From: an uncultured Oscillospiraceae bacterium
GTDB taxonomy: Bacteria; Bacillota; Clostridia; Oscillospirales; Oscillospiraceae
DNA length: 64,000 nt
Direction of reading: 5' to 3'
Assembly: GCA_910585735.1 (NCBI GenBank)
Contig: CAJUEU010000004.1
Location: 1 to 64,000 of the forward strand
Shown: piece by piece, positions 15,029-23,309 of the stretch
How the letters are laid out: the number at the start of each line of letters is the position of its first letter
How positions within the stretch are numbered: position 1 is the first letter of the stretch
Position numbers and translations under genes: made by a program
Notes under the pieces: model-generated
Told to the model about the DNA's origin: nothing
Seen by the model: the letters and a program-made list of their open reading frames with translations, nothing else
The model's database searches: none

Positions 15029-16903
15029 CTATCGGCCTTTCTTTTCGTCATTACTGGTCTTCAGCGTCCGGGTGGCGTTGGCCACGGCGATCACCATGAC
15101 CCCCACGTCGGCAAAGGCACCGGCCCACATATTCGCCTTGCCCAGCAGCCCCAGAAGCAGGATCACCGCCTTCACCCCCAGGGCAAAGGCAATATTCTGA
15201 TTAGCGATAGAGAGGGTCTTGCGGGCAATAGCCACCCCCTTGGCCAGCTTGGAGGGCTTGTCGTCCATAAGCACCACGTCGGCGGCCTCAATGGCGGCAT
15301 CCGAGCCCAACGCTCCCATGGCCACACCCACGTCGGCCCGGGAGAGGACAGGGGCGTCGTTGATGCCGTCCCCCACGAAGCAAAGGGCGCCCTTTGGACT
15401 CTTCCCAGCCAGAAGCTCCTCCACCTGTGTCACCTTATCGGCGGGCAGAAGCCCGGCATGGACCTCATCCAGGCCCAGTTCCCTCCCCACCGCTTCCCCC
15501 ACAGCGGGGGAATCTCCAGTGAGCATAACGGTCTTACGGACGCCCGCGGCCTTCAGGGCGGCAACGGCTTCTCTGGCGTCGGGCTTCACCTGGTCCGAAA
15601 TGACAATATGGCCCAGATAGGCCTCCCCAGTCGCCACGTGGACGGTGGTGCCCACACGATGGCAGGGGCGCCACTTGACCCCGATGTCCTCCATGAGCTT
15701 ATCGTTGCCCACGTAGACTGTCACGCCATCGATGTCGGCCTTCACGCCCCGTCCGGCGATCTCGGCCACATTTCCGATACGGCCTTCATCGACCTCACGG
15801 TTGTAGGCATCCCGAAGGGACCGGGCGATGGGATGGGTGGAATAGCTCTCGGCCAGAGCGGCAGTCTCCAAAAGCCGGGCTTTGTCGCACTGGTCAGGAT
15901 GGGTGGCGGTGACATTGAACACCCCCTGGGTCAGGGTGCCCGTCTTGTCAAAGACCACCACCTCAGCCCGGGCCAGGGCCTCCAGATAGTTGGAACCCTT
16001 CACCAGAATACCCACTCTGGAGGCCCCGCCGATACCTCCAAAGAAGGTAAGGGGCACCGAAATGACCAAGGCGCAGGGGCAGGAGATGACCAGGAAAATG
16101 AGGGCCTGCTCCACCCACTTGGCCCACTCCCCTGTAACCAGGGAGGGAATGACGGCTAATAACAACGCCCCGATGACCACCGCCGGGGTATACCACCGGG
16201 CAAAGCGGGTAATGAATTGCTCGGTCTTTGCCTTTTTGGTCGAGGAATTCTCCACCAGATCCAGAATTTTGGCCACGGTGGACTCCCCGAAGGCCTTGGT
16301 GGTCCGCACCCGGAGAAGCCCGGTGAGGTTGATACAGCCGGAGATCACGTCGTCCCCCACAGCCACATCCCTGGGGAGCGACTCTCCCGTAAGGGCGGCG
16401 GTATTAAGGGCAGAGGAGCCCTCCAACACAACGCCATCGATGGGTACCCGCTCTCCCGGTCGGATGACGATGGTCTCCCCGATCTCCACCTCGTCCGGGT
16501 CCACCTCCAAAAGCTCCCCCTCCCGCTCCACGTTGGCGCTGTCGGGGCGGATGTCCATGAGGGCGGCGATGGACCGTCGAGATCTTCCCACGGCCACAGC
16601 CTGGAAGAGCTCCCCGATCTGATAGAAGAGCATGACAAAGACGGCCTCGGGGAACTCCCCGATACACAGAGCCCCCACCGTGGCGATGGCCATCAGGAAA
16701 TTCTCGTCAAAAACCTGGCCGTGGGCAATGTTGCGAAGAGCCTTCCAGAGAATATCCCAGCCGATGATAAGGTAGGGGATGAGATAGAGGGGCCAGTAGG
16801 GGGCCGGCAGAGCCGGGCCAAAATGGTCCAGCAGGGCTACGGCTACAAAGCCCCCGGCGGCAGCTAAGATGCGGGTAAGCATCTTTTTTTGTTTTTTTGT
16901 CAT
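15029..16903 (-). CDS. Heavy-metal P1B-type ATPase (Zn/Cd/Pb class)
   Basis: Pumps divalent soft metals out of the cell at the expense of ATP. The 624-residue protein has the A-domain TGES, the ion-binding CPC motif (SCPCALVISVPL, about 275-277), phosphorylation site DKTGTLTQG at 319, the THPIARSL segment with the P1B His-Pro dipeptide, and GDGINDAP. It lacks the usual N-terminal HMA domain; a free HMA protein is encoded just upstream. The start (MTKKQKK) follows AAAGGAGAG. The ArsR sensor, HMA protein and pump form one unit; efflux of zinc or cadmium is the likely role. Confidence 0.93.
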   Translation of the reverse strand: MTKKQKKMLTRILAAAGGFVAVALLDHFGPALPAPYWPLYLIPYLIIGWDILWKALRNIAHGQVFDENFLMAIATVGALCIGEFPEAVFVMLFYQIGELFQAVAVGRSRRSIAALMDIRPDSANVEREGELLEVDPDEVEIGETIVIRPGERVPIDGVVLEGSSALNTAALTGESLPRDVAVGDDVISGCINLTGLLRVRTTKAFGESTVAKILDLVENSSTKKAKTEQFITRFARWYTPAVVIGALLLAVIPSLVTGEWAKWVEQALIFLVISCPCALVISVPLTFFGGIGGASRVGILVKGSNYLEALARAEVVVFDKTGTLTQGVFNVTATHPDQCDKARLLETAALAESYSTHPIARSLRDAYNREVDEGRIGNVAEIAGRGVKADIDGVTVYVGNDKLMEDIGVKWRPCHRVGTTVHVATGEAYLGHIVISDQVKPDAREAVAALKAAGVRKTVMLTGDSPAVGEAVGRELGLDEVHAGLLPADKVTQVEELLAGKSPKGALCFVGDGINDAPVLSRADVGVAMGALGSDAAIEAADVVLMDDKPSKLAKGVAIARKTLSIANQNIAFALGVKAVILLLGLLGKANMWAGAFADVGVMVIAVANATRTLKTSNDEKKGR

Positions 16904-16940
16904 GGGAGATTCTCTCCTTTCGGTTGCTTTGTCACGCTCC

Positions 16941-17054
16941 GCAAGGGGATGGGCACTCGGTCGCTTTCGGTCCGACTCCTGCAAAATCGCGCAGCCGCCG
17001 GCTGCTTACCAATTTTGCCGTCGCTCCCCTCCAAGCTCCCTCGTATCCCCTTGC
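16941..17054. repeat. Nested palindromic intergenic element (family 2, copy a)
   Basis: A 114-base element inside the metal-efflux operon with three nested inverted repeats: GCAAGGGGAT/ATCCCCTTGC at the ends, GCAAAAT/ATTTTGC inside, and GCAGCC/GGCTGC at the centre. The flank GGTTGCTTTGTCACGCTCC (16922-16940) leads directly into the ATPase ribosome site and recurs at 6587-6600 and, diverged, at 43088-43105. The core GGTAAGCAG next to the central palindrome is shared with the element near 43.15 kb in the opposite orientation. Confidence 0.7.
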
Positions 17055-17068
17055 TCCACGCTTCTTTC

Positions 17069-17281
17069 TTACCTCTGTATTTCACAATCCGGCTCCACCC
17101 GCTTGCAGGCTTTGACCACCTGGTCCATCAGCTCCTCGAACCGCTCGTCGTCGGCTTCCACAATAAGCTTCTGCTGCATAAAGCTGACAGTGGCGGTGAC
17201 CCCCTGGATCTTGTTGACGGCGTCCTCCATTTTCTGGGCGCAGTTGGCGCAATCGACCTCAATGCTGAATTTCTTTTTCAT
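17069..17281 (-). CDS. Free-standing heavy-metal-associated (HMA) domain protein
   Basis: A 70-residue metallochaperone-like protein with one HMA fold. The metal site is D-C-A-N-C at Cys11 and Cys14, followed by the amphipathic helix AQKMEDAVNKI. The Asp before the first Cys is often seen in Zn/Cd-type HMA domains. The start at 17279-17281 follows GGAGG by eight bases. Encoded between the ArsR sensor and a P1B ATPase that lacks its own HMA domain, it very likely delivers metal to the pump or regulates it. Confidence 0.92.
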   Translation of the reverse strand: MKKKFSIEVDCANCAQKMEDAVNKIQGVTATVSFMQQKLIVEADDERFEELMDQVVKACKRVEPDCEIQR

Positions 17282-17340
17282 AGTGATGACCTCCAAAAAA
17301 TAATTTATCCTATCAAGCTATGCGGCCATTGCCCGCCGCT

Positions 17341-17700
17341 TCACTCTTCTATATGCTCCATGCCTTGTGCCAGAATGGTGACCACATGGTCGTCCGCCAG
17401 AGAGTAAAAAATAGTTTTTCCCTCACGGCGGTTTTTCACCAGCTTGGACTGCTTCAGCGCCCGGAGCTGGTGAGAGATGGCCGACTGGGTCATACCCAAA
17501 AGCTGGGCGATGTCGCACACGCACATCTCCGATTCAAAGAGCAGGTACAGGATCTTGATACGGGTAGAGTCGGCAAAGATACGAAACAGGTCGGCCAGGT
17601 CATACAGGGTCTCCTCGCTGGGAAGTATCGCTTTCACCCGGCTCACAATGTCTTCATGGACATGGATCAATTCACAGCGCTCCACCACTTCCTCCGCCAT
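17341..17700 (-). CDS. ArsR/SmtB-family metal-sensing repressor
   Basis: Winged-helix repressor of 119 residues that should release DNA on metal binding. The recognition helix is QSAISHQLRALK. Two metal sites appear: ESEMCVCD with Cys60 and Cys62 as in CadC-type alpha-3 sites, and a C-terminal D-x-H...H-x2-E pattern (Asp103, His105, His116, Glu119) matching the CzrA/SmtB alpha-5 zinc site with Glu instead of the last His. The ATG at 17698-17700 follows GGAGGGG. Its operator and promoter are directly upstream, so it is autoregulated. Confidence 0.93.
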   Translation of the reverse strand: MAEEVVERCELIHVHEDIVSRVKAILPSEETLYDLADLFRIFADSTRIKILYLLFESEMCVCDIAQLLGMTQSAISHQLRALKQSKLVKNRREGKTIFYSLADDHVVTILAQGMEHIEE

Positions 17701-17723
17701 AAGCGCCCCTCCTTTCTTCCAAA

Positions 17724-17745
17724 CATATGAACAATCGTTCATATG
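17724..17745. promoter_or_regulatory. Operator of the ArsR-type repressor
   Basis: Perfect 9-4-9 palindrome with half-site CATATGAAC and spacer AATC, located just downstream of the -10 box. ATATGAAC half-sites are typical of ArsR/SmtB operators. Confidence 0.85.
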
Positions 17746-17748
17746 TTC

Positions 17749-17777
17749 ATTATATTCTTCCGCCCTCTTGTTGTCAA
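17749..17777 (-). promoter_or_regulatory. Promoter of the metal-efflux operon
   Basis: Perfect consensus: TTGACA (17772-17777), 17-base spacer, TATAAT (17749-17754) on the minus strand. The operator covers the transcription start region, so bound repressor would block a strong promoter. Confidence 0.92.
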
Positions 17778-17810
17778 CCCCAAAATGAAAATTTTTAGGG
17801 TACGAAGATC

Positions 17811-17848
17811 AGAAAGAGCCCCGGACGTTTTCTGTCCGGGGCTCTTTC
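17811..17848 (-). terminator. Terminator after the duplicated-domain lipoprotein
   Basis: AAAGAGCCCCGGAC and GTCCGGGGCTCTTT form a 14-pair stem 15 bases after the lipoprotein stop codon; short T-rich sequence borders it on the minus strand. Confidence 0.8.
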
Positions 17849-17862
17849 CTGCCTTCCTGTTT

Positions 17863-18774
17863 TTACTCTATCGTGAGAGATATTACATCCGTATCCACGA
17901 TGGTGTCCCAACCGTCGCTTTCAAAAATATGAAAAGAAAACTCCATATCTGTAATGGTGGTGATCTCATTTTCTTCCAGTGTGGAGTTCATTAGTGTCAT
18001 ACCGCCCACAGCCTTCTTTCCGGGAAGAACCTCTTCGGATAACAGGCTGTCTACCATAAACCCATTGACCGAAGTGTCCCTGACCTGCACGGTAATCGCC
18101 TTTTCACTGTTGTTTTCAATATAAAGAAAAAGTTCAGGGCCAAACACGGTCCCTTCCGTTTGAAGTCCTTTGGATCTGATCGTAATTCCATTTCCCTCAT
18201 ACAGCTCAATCCCTGTGGCGTCGTATGTGTCTGTCAGCGTTTCATAGGCGGAAGTCTCTACCCGCAGCTGCTCTGAATCTAGATATGTCTCCCAGCCGTC
18301 TGTAGTAAATATGTGGAAGGAAAACTCCATCACTCCAACAGTCGTTATCCCGCATTTGTCTATATCATTATCGGAAAAAACAAGTGAGTCGTTGGCTTTC
18401 TTCCCCTGAGCCACATCCGCCGACATCATGGTTTCCACCATAAAACCATTGACCGAAGCAGACCTCACCTGGACCGTCAGATCTTTATCCGAATTATTTT
18501 CAATCAAAAGCTTTAGCTCTGGGCCAAACCAGCCGCTTTTATCCAGGCTTTTTGCGGTAATGATGATCCCCTGCTCGTCCAACAGGACCTGCTCCGCCAC
18601 GGTCTCTTCCCCCGCTTCCTGAGGGGAGGTGGTCTCTTTCGGCTGAACGCTCTCTTGTTCGGGGACTGGCGTATTCAGGGTCACATTTTTTGTCTCTTCC
18701 CCCGCATCGGAAGAACACCCAGACATACTCCACAGTAAGCTCAGCGCCAGTATAAAGCATACACCCTTTTTCAT
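17863..18774 (-). CDS. Lipoprotein with two tandem copies of an unknown domain
   Basis: Exported lipoprotein of 303 residues, not recognised. Signal peptide with lipobox ending MSGC (Cys20), a Glu/Thr-rich linker to about 60, then two homologous domains at about 61-174 and 188-303. Both contain FGPEL, LxIENNS, TVQVR, SVNGFMV and MEFSFHIF...DGW at matching spacing. Base composition is clearly more AT-rich than the neighbours. The gene is divergent from an XRE regulator, and palindromes overlap its promoter, so it is probably that regulator's target. The AT-rich composition and local regulator suggest acquisition, which is inference. Confidence 0.85.
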   Translation of the reverse strand: MKKGVCFILALSLLWSMSGCSSDAGEETKNVTLNTPVPEQESVQPKETTSPQEAGEETVAEQVLLDEQGIIITAKSLDKSGWFGPELKLLIENNSDKDLTVQVRSASVNGFMVETMMSADVAQGKKANDSLVFSDNDIDKCGITTVGVMEFSFHIFTTDGWETYLDSEQLRVETSAYETLTDTYDATGIELYEGNGITIRSKGLQTEGTVFGPELFLYIENNSEKAITVQVRDTSVNGFMVDSLLSEEVLPGKKAVGGMTLMNSTLEENEITTITDMEFSFHIFESDGWDTIVDTDVISLTIE

Positions 18775-18812
18775 TTTTTATCTCCTCTCTATTTTTGGTT
18801 GAGCACACATAC

Positions 18813-18841
18813 ATTTTAATAAATATATTTACTAAAGTCAA
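18813..18841 (-). promoter_or_regulatory. Promoter of the duplicated-domain lipoprotein
   Basis: TTGACT (18836-18841), 17-base spacer, TAAAAT (18813-18818) on the minus strand. One operator-like palindrome lies in the spacer and another just upstream of the -35. Confidence 0.8.
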
Positions 18842-18858
18842 TAGTAAATATATTTACT
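18818..18858. promoter_or_regulatory. Twin palindromic operators between lipoprotein and XRE gene
   Basis: AGTAAATATATTTACT at 18843-18858 is a perfect 16-base palindrome. A copy with one change is at 18818-18833. Their centres are 25 bases apart, and the -35 box of the lipoprotein promoter lies between them. They are the obvious candidates for binding by the divergently encoded XRE protein. Confidence 0.75.
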
Positions 18859-18903
18859 GGTGTAAACTGGGCATACTATTTCGTAACTGGGAGGAGGGAG
18901 ATC

Positions 18904-19161
18904 ATGGCGGAATATTTAAGGCGTATGCGTGCGCTGCGTGAGGATAACGACTTGACTCAGGAACAAATCGCGCAGATATTGGGCACCTCCCAAACCATGT
19001 ATGCCCGGTATGAACGGGGCGCCAACGAACTCCCTATTCGCCATTTGATCACTCTTTGCCAATTTTACAATGTACCTTCAGACTATTTTTTGGGTCTGAA
19101 GCCTGATCCGCTCCGAGCCCCCGGCCATACTCTCCTCCACAAAAGCCCCCCAAAGCCTTGA
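18904..19161 (+). CDS. XRE-family transcriptional regulator
   Basis: Small Cro/C1-type DNA-binding protein of 85 residues. The helix-turn-helix occupies about 5-60 (LTQEQIAQILGTSQTMYARYERG), followed by the usual LCQFYNVPSDYFLGL and a short Pro-rich tail. It starts after GGAGGGAGATC. There is no separate sensing domain, so it may respond by dimerisation alone or be a simple autorepressor. Divergent from the lipoprotein gene with twin palindromes between them. Confidence 0.92.
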   Translation: MAEYLRRMRALREDNDLTQEQIAQILGTSQTMYARYERGANELPIRHLITLCQFYNVPSDYFLGLKPDPLRAPGHTLLHKSPPKP

Positions 19162-19176
19162 AGGCTCTGGGGGGCT
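19144..19176. terminator. Bidirectional terminator between XRE and SLH genes
   Basis: AGCCCCCC (19144-19151) pairs with GGGGGGCT (19169-19176), with an inner AGCCTT/AAGGCT stem. The XRE stop codon lies in the loop region. It separates two convergent genes. Confidence 0.8.
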
Positions 19177-19205
19177 CAAGAAATTCTGAAGGGAGCCCTG
19201 CCGGC

Positions 19206-22200
19206 TCAGTCCTCGTCAGCGGTCAGCAGCTTGTCGAAGCGGACCAGCACGGTGGCCAGCTCGGCCCGGTTGGCAAAGTCCCAGGCGTCCAAGCTACCTT
19301 CACGGCCGTTGATCAGTCCCACAGCCACGGCCCACTTCACAGCGTCCATAGCCCATCCACTGACCCTGTCGGCATCCGCAAATCCGGTCAGTTCAGTACT
19401 GGCGGTCACATCGGTGCCCTGGGCGGCGGCATAACGGTTCAGCACCGCGGAGAGCTGCTCACGGGTAATCTCCTCCTCGCCCCGGAAAGAGCCGTCGCCA
19501 TAGCCGTTGAATACGCCAGTCGCATAAGCCCATACCGCAGCCTCGTAGAACCAATCATCGTCGGCCACATCGGCCACGGTCACGTCCAAGCCCTCCACAG
19601 AGGGGGACCCGGCCATGCGGTAGAGCAAGGTGGCCACCATGCCCCGGGTAGCGTTGGTGTAGGGCTCGTAGGCAGTCTCGGTCATGCCGCCGATCACCCC
19701 CCTGTTGAACATGGTCTTCACATCGCTGTAGAACCAGTCGCGCTCCAGCACATCGGCGAAGAGGAAGGGCTTCTCCACCAACGGGGTGTCGTTCTCGCTC
19801 AGCTCTTCGTTGGGCGTGGGCGGTACATAGGGGGGAACGTATGGATCGGTGTAGGTACTTACGGTCACGGCACAGGTAGCCTCCATGCTGCCCACGGTGG
19901 CGGTGATGTCGGCGGTGCCTCTCCCCACAGCAGTCACCACACCATTCTCCACGGCAGCCACAGCCGCGTTGCTGGTGGTCCATTCCACCTTCGCGCCCTC
20001 GGGCACGGTCAGGGTCAGGGTTATCGTGTTAGGGGTGGTGTTGCTGTATAGAGCGGCGGTGGTCTGGTCCAGACGGATAGACAGCCCGGTGTTATAGAAC
20101 TTCCGCTCACCGATCTGCACCCAGTCCCAGTCCTCAGGCACGGTGATGGTAGACTCCTCATCATCCACCCAGATCTTGTTGTCCTCGGTTAGAGCACCGC
20201 TGACCAGCCGGAACTTGCTGTTCTTATCCACATTCACCGCACCCCAGACATTGCCGGAGGTGTTCAGGTCGGTGGCGGTGACCGTGCTCCCGTTTACCAC
20301 CATACCGGCGGCATTGGCATTCTTCAGGGTCACATTCACCAGCGTCACGTCAGCTCCATCATACACGTTCAGGGCGTGCTTGGAGTTTACAACATGGCCC
20401 ATGTCCACGATTAGGTTCTTAATGGTCACGCCGGTGGCCCCCACCCCCAGCATATGGGTGCCCTTATTCTGAGAGAGCGTCGGAGTGAATGTTCCAGCAG
20501 TCATGGTATGACCGCCGCCATCCAGCGTCACCCCGGCTGGGATCTCAATAGCAGCGCTGTTATCACTGGTGTTGTCAGAATTGACGGTGATGTCATCCAG
20601 CAGCTTCACAATGTCACCTTCCCCGGCGGCGTTGACCGCCCCCTGGAGGGTGGTGTAGTACATGCCGCTCACCTCGGCCACAATGCCATCGCTTACCACC
20701 AGTTGAGTCATTTCTGCATCCGCATAGTAAGCGGATACCGTACCGACACCCAACAGCTTATCCTCGGCAGGAGCCTCACCGCCCCAATAGCACTTATTTA
20801 CATCAGCCTTCTTGCCGTCAGCCAGCCCGGTCAGTTTGATATACTCCTCGGGCAAATTGGTGCTGACGAAACTGTTGTTCGTCAAGTCCATATCATGCTC
20901 AAAGTTGCTCAGCCGCATAGCCCGGCCATCAATGCGGTCCTCAGGATTACAAGCCCACCCATCAAAAACATTGTTGGAAATGACGGCAGAGGCTGTCCTG
21001 TTTCCCGTGCTGTCCTTGCCGATGAGGGTCAGCGCGTTCATCGTGCTGTTTCGGAACTCATTCCCCGTTACGACCAGGTTGCCGCAGGCCGTAGCATACA
21101 CACAGCCGCCGCTACCAGTACCGCAGTTGGTAAAAACATTGCCGGTAATGGTCAGGTTGTTCACTGCCATATCACCGTTATTAATGTGGATGGCATAGAT
21201 GCTGCCCGCCTCATTCGGTGTACCAGCAAAGATGTTGTTGCGAATGGTCAGACCACCCATTTTGTTGAGGCCCGTATTTTCTCCCCAGCCCATAAGGTGG
21301 ATATAGGTATTCTCAAAAGCCAGGTTCTCAATGGTCACTTGGGCACCCTCGGCCGTTGCGTCTTTGGCGCAACGGACCTTTCCAGTCAGCACAGGCTTAG
21401 TCTCGCTCTCAGAGGTCAGGGTGATGCTCTCCAAGGGCAGAGTGATATCCTCGTCAGTGTCCCGCAGAACAACGACAGCAGCTCCAGCAGGGGCAGCGTC
21501 AATGGCCGCCTGGAGGGAGCTATACTGCACACCGTTGACCTCGGCAACAAGCCGCACCGGCGTGTCAAGCACTGTGCTTCCCTTGATCCCATGGGCCATA
21601 TCAATGGTATCCGCCAAGTTATTATTGGCCATGACGAGGTTCACACAGGCATTGGCGTTCCCCTTATTGCTCGCCGCAACATCATCGTAGATCAGATAGC
21701 CTTCGCCGTCAACGATATTATTCTGGAGCGTAATGGTCCGATCGTCTACCTTGTTCCGCGCCAATTTCTCATGAAGCGTCAGGACATTACCACCATTGCA
21801 GTGAATGGTGTTATCACTGATATTCGCAACCGCGCAGCCGCTGACCTGCACAGCGGAATAGCCGGTGCCCGGGGTGATGGTATTCCCGGCAACGGTAACA
21901 TCAGCCGTCACCTGGTCAATGTTGATGCCCCGTGTGTAGCCGGAGACCGTGTTGTTCTTAAAGTTGACGGTCAGCGGCTCGGTCACATGGCCTTGCGCCA
22001 TAAGGGCATATGCCTCATTATTGTTGGGCTCAAAAGTACAGTTCTCAACGGTCAGGGCAGAAGGACCGTTAAAATAGTGGTAGAGCTTACCCTTGATGGA
22101 GCAGTTGATAACGCTGCAATCAAATTCAGCTATATGAACAGCGTCAATAAAGAACGTGTTCTCATTGTTCAGGGTCAGTCCGACATTGCGGACAGAGAAG

Positions 22201-23033
22201 AAGATATGCCCATCGGTCGGGTCACCCCACCACTGGTAAGGCATCTTGATGGCCTTTGACAGGATCAGCTCAGCGTTCTCGTTGCCGCCCACCACCTCGA
22301 TCTCACGGATGGTCATGGAATCGCTGCCGTAGTATGCGGCCTGGCGACCACCGCTCAGGAAGAGGCCATCCAATGTGTCGGGAACGTTCACCTTGCCAAA
22401 AACGGTCCAGGTCAGCTTGGCGCCGCTGTGACCGGACAGGTCGGTCTTTTGTGTATACACTTCATCAAACTTCTCTTGGGCTGTTTTGACAACTTGCCAG
22501 TTGTTGTCATAATCAGGCTGCAGCTGGCCCTGATTCAGGGCCTCGCCTCCCTGGGTAGCATCCATTTTCTGCAAAATGTCCTTAACAGCGTTGTAAGCGT
22601 TCTCCATGGTGTCAAAGTACAGTCCATTCAGTCCGGCAATGCCTGTAATACTCACGCCAGTCTCAAGCGCCGTCTCGCTGGCCCCGGCGGGAAGCACATT
22701 CTCTTCCTCTTCCTCGGCAACGAGGGCGATCTCCTCGTCAGTAGAGGGCTCCTCATCGGCGACAGGCTCACCGTTCTCAGCCTCATCCTTGGGCTCCTCA
22801 GTGGGTTCCACCGCCTCAGCAGGCTCCTCGGCAGCTGCCGGGGTCTCGGTGACCGCCTCCGCGGGAGTCTCCTCCGTGTTCCCGTTCCCCTCGTCCGCAG
22901 GCAGAACACTCTCCACCTGGCTCTCAGGAAGGATCTCCTCCCCCTCCGCCGCGAAGGCCGCGGTGCCCAGCATGCCGGTGAGCATACTCAGCGTCAGGAG
23001 AAGTGCCAGGGTCTTTTTCAGTTTCTTTGCCAT
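19206..23033 (-). CDS. SLH-anchored surface protein with right-handed beta-helix and Big_2 domain
   Basis: Secreted cell-surface protein of 1275 residues. Signal peptide ends AFA (about 28); a very acidic Glu/Pro/Ala stretch follows to about 125. The large middle part consists of parallel beta-helix repeats with many 'NN' and 'VxGN' turns (for example ISDNTIHCNGG, VTGNEFRNST), interrupted by VQYSSLQAAIDAAPAG-type starts seen in polysaccharide-binding or pectate-lyase-like folds. A Big_2-like domain (AVENGVVTAVGRGTADITA) and three SLH repeats (FADVLERDWFYSDV and following) finish the protein. SLH repeats bind pyruvylated wall polymers. Substrate or adhesion target unknown. Start follows AAAGGAG. 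Confidence 0.88.
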   Translation of the reverse strand: MAKKLKKTLALLLTLSMLTGMLGTAAFAAEGEEILPESQVESVLPADEGNGNTEETPAEAVTETPAAAEEPAEAVEPTEEPKDEAENGEPVADEEPSTDEEIALVAEEEEENVLPAGASETALETGVSITGIAGLNGLYFDTMENAYNAVKDILQKMDATQGGEALNQGQLQPDYDNNWQVVKTAQEKFDEVYTQKTDLSGHSGAKLTWTVFGKVNVPDTLDGLFLSGGRQAAYYGSDSMTIREIEVVGGNENAELILSKAIKMPYQWWGDPTDGHIFFSVRNVGLTLNNENTFFIDAVHIAEFDCSVINCSIKGKLYHYFNGPSALTVENCTFEPNNNEAYALMAQGHVTEPLTVNFKNNTVSGYTRGINIDQVTADVTVAGNTITPGTGYSAVQVSGCAVANISDNTIHCNGGNVLTLHEKLARNKVDDRTITLQNNIVDGEGYLIYDDVAASNKGNANACVNLVMANNNLADTIDMAHGIKGSTVLDTPVRLVAEVNGVQYSSLQAAIDAAPAGAAVVVLRDTDEDITLPLESITLTSESETKPVLTGKVRCAKDATAEGAQVTIENLAFENTYIHLMGWGENTGLNKMGGLTIRNNIFAGTPNEAGSIYAIHINNGDMAVNNLTITGNVFTNCGTGSGGCVYATACGNLVVTGNEFRNSTMNALTLIGKDSTGNRTASAVISNNVFDGWACNPEDRIDGRAMRLSNFEHDMDLTNNSFVSTNLPEEYIKLTGLADGKKADVNKCYWGGEAPAEDKLLGVGTVSAYYADAEMTQLVVSDGIVAEVSGMYYTTLQGAVNAAGEGDIVKLLDDITVNSDNTSDNSAAIEIPAGVTLDGGGHTMTAGTFTPTLSQNKGTHMLGVGATGVTIKNLIVDMGHVVNSKHALNVYDGADVTLVNVTLKNANAAGMVVNGSTVTATDLNTSGNVWGAVNVDKNSKFRLVSGALTEDNKIWVDDEESTITVPEDWDWVQIGERKFYNTGLSIRLDQTTAALYSNTTPNTITLTLTVPEGAKVEWTTSNAAVAAVENGVVTAVGRGTADITATVGSMEATCAVTVSTYTDPYVPPYVPPTPNEELSENDTPLVEKPFLFADVLERDWFYSDVKTMFNRGVIGGMTETAYEPYTNATRGMVATLLYRMAGSPSVEGLDVTVADVADDDWFYEAAVWAYATGVFNGYGDGSFRGEEEITREQLSAVLNRYAAAQGTDVTASTELTGFADADRVSGWAMDAVKWAVAVGLINGREGSLDAWDFANRAELATVLVRFDKLLTADED

Positions 23034-23121
23034 ATCTCTCTCGCTCCTTTCAAATGTAACCATATACCCTTGTATCCCCATTGGGGAGGCAAAAAAGGCG
23101 TACACCTTTTTCCTTGTGAGT

Positions 23122-23157
23122 ATTATATCATACGCTGGTTACAAAAACGGTTACAAA
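23122..23157 (-). promoter_or_regulatory. Promoter of the SLH protein gene with direct repeats
   Basis: An extended -10, TGATATAAT (23122-23130), lies on the minus strand about 90 bases before the start. Just upstream GGTTACAAA is directly repeated at 23137-23145 and 23149-23157 with a 12-base period, where a -35 would be expected. This suggests an activator site on one helix face, which is inference. Confidence 0.6.
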
Positions 23158-23248
23158 TGCCAGTTTTCCCTTCAAAGCCATTTGGCGTTTTTCACAAAAT
23201 TTCATCTCTGTTTTTGTGCTGATTGCCCAAGTTACTTTCTGGATAACA

Positions 23249-23300
23249 AACAGAGGAACGGCTCTTCTGTCGTTTCAACCATAAGAGTCGTTCCTCTGTT
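23249..23300 (-). terminator. Terminator after the CobW-like gene
   Basis: AACAGAGGAACG and CGTTCCTCTGTT form a long stem (with GACTC/GAGCC-like continuation) a few bases after the CobW-like stop codon, followed by TTTGTT on the minus strand. Confidence 0.8.
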
Positions 23301-23309
23301 CTTAATAGC

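Noticed and set aside
16900..17085. A 61-codon minus-strand open frame between the HMA and ATPase genes
   Set aside because: It lies entirely within the palindromic element and its product is an arbitrary Arg/Lys-rich sequence.
17729..17740. GAAC-N4-GTTC, which fits the Gram-positive LexA box
   Set aside because: It is the core of a longer ATATGAAC palindrome at the start site of an ArsR-type operon, where an ArsR operator is expected; no DNA-repair gene follows.
20454..22259. A 601-codon open frame on the plus strand inside the SLH gene
   Set aside because: No ribosome site or known domain; the opposite strand codes a coherent secreted protein.
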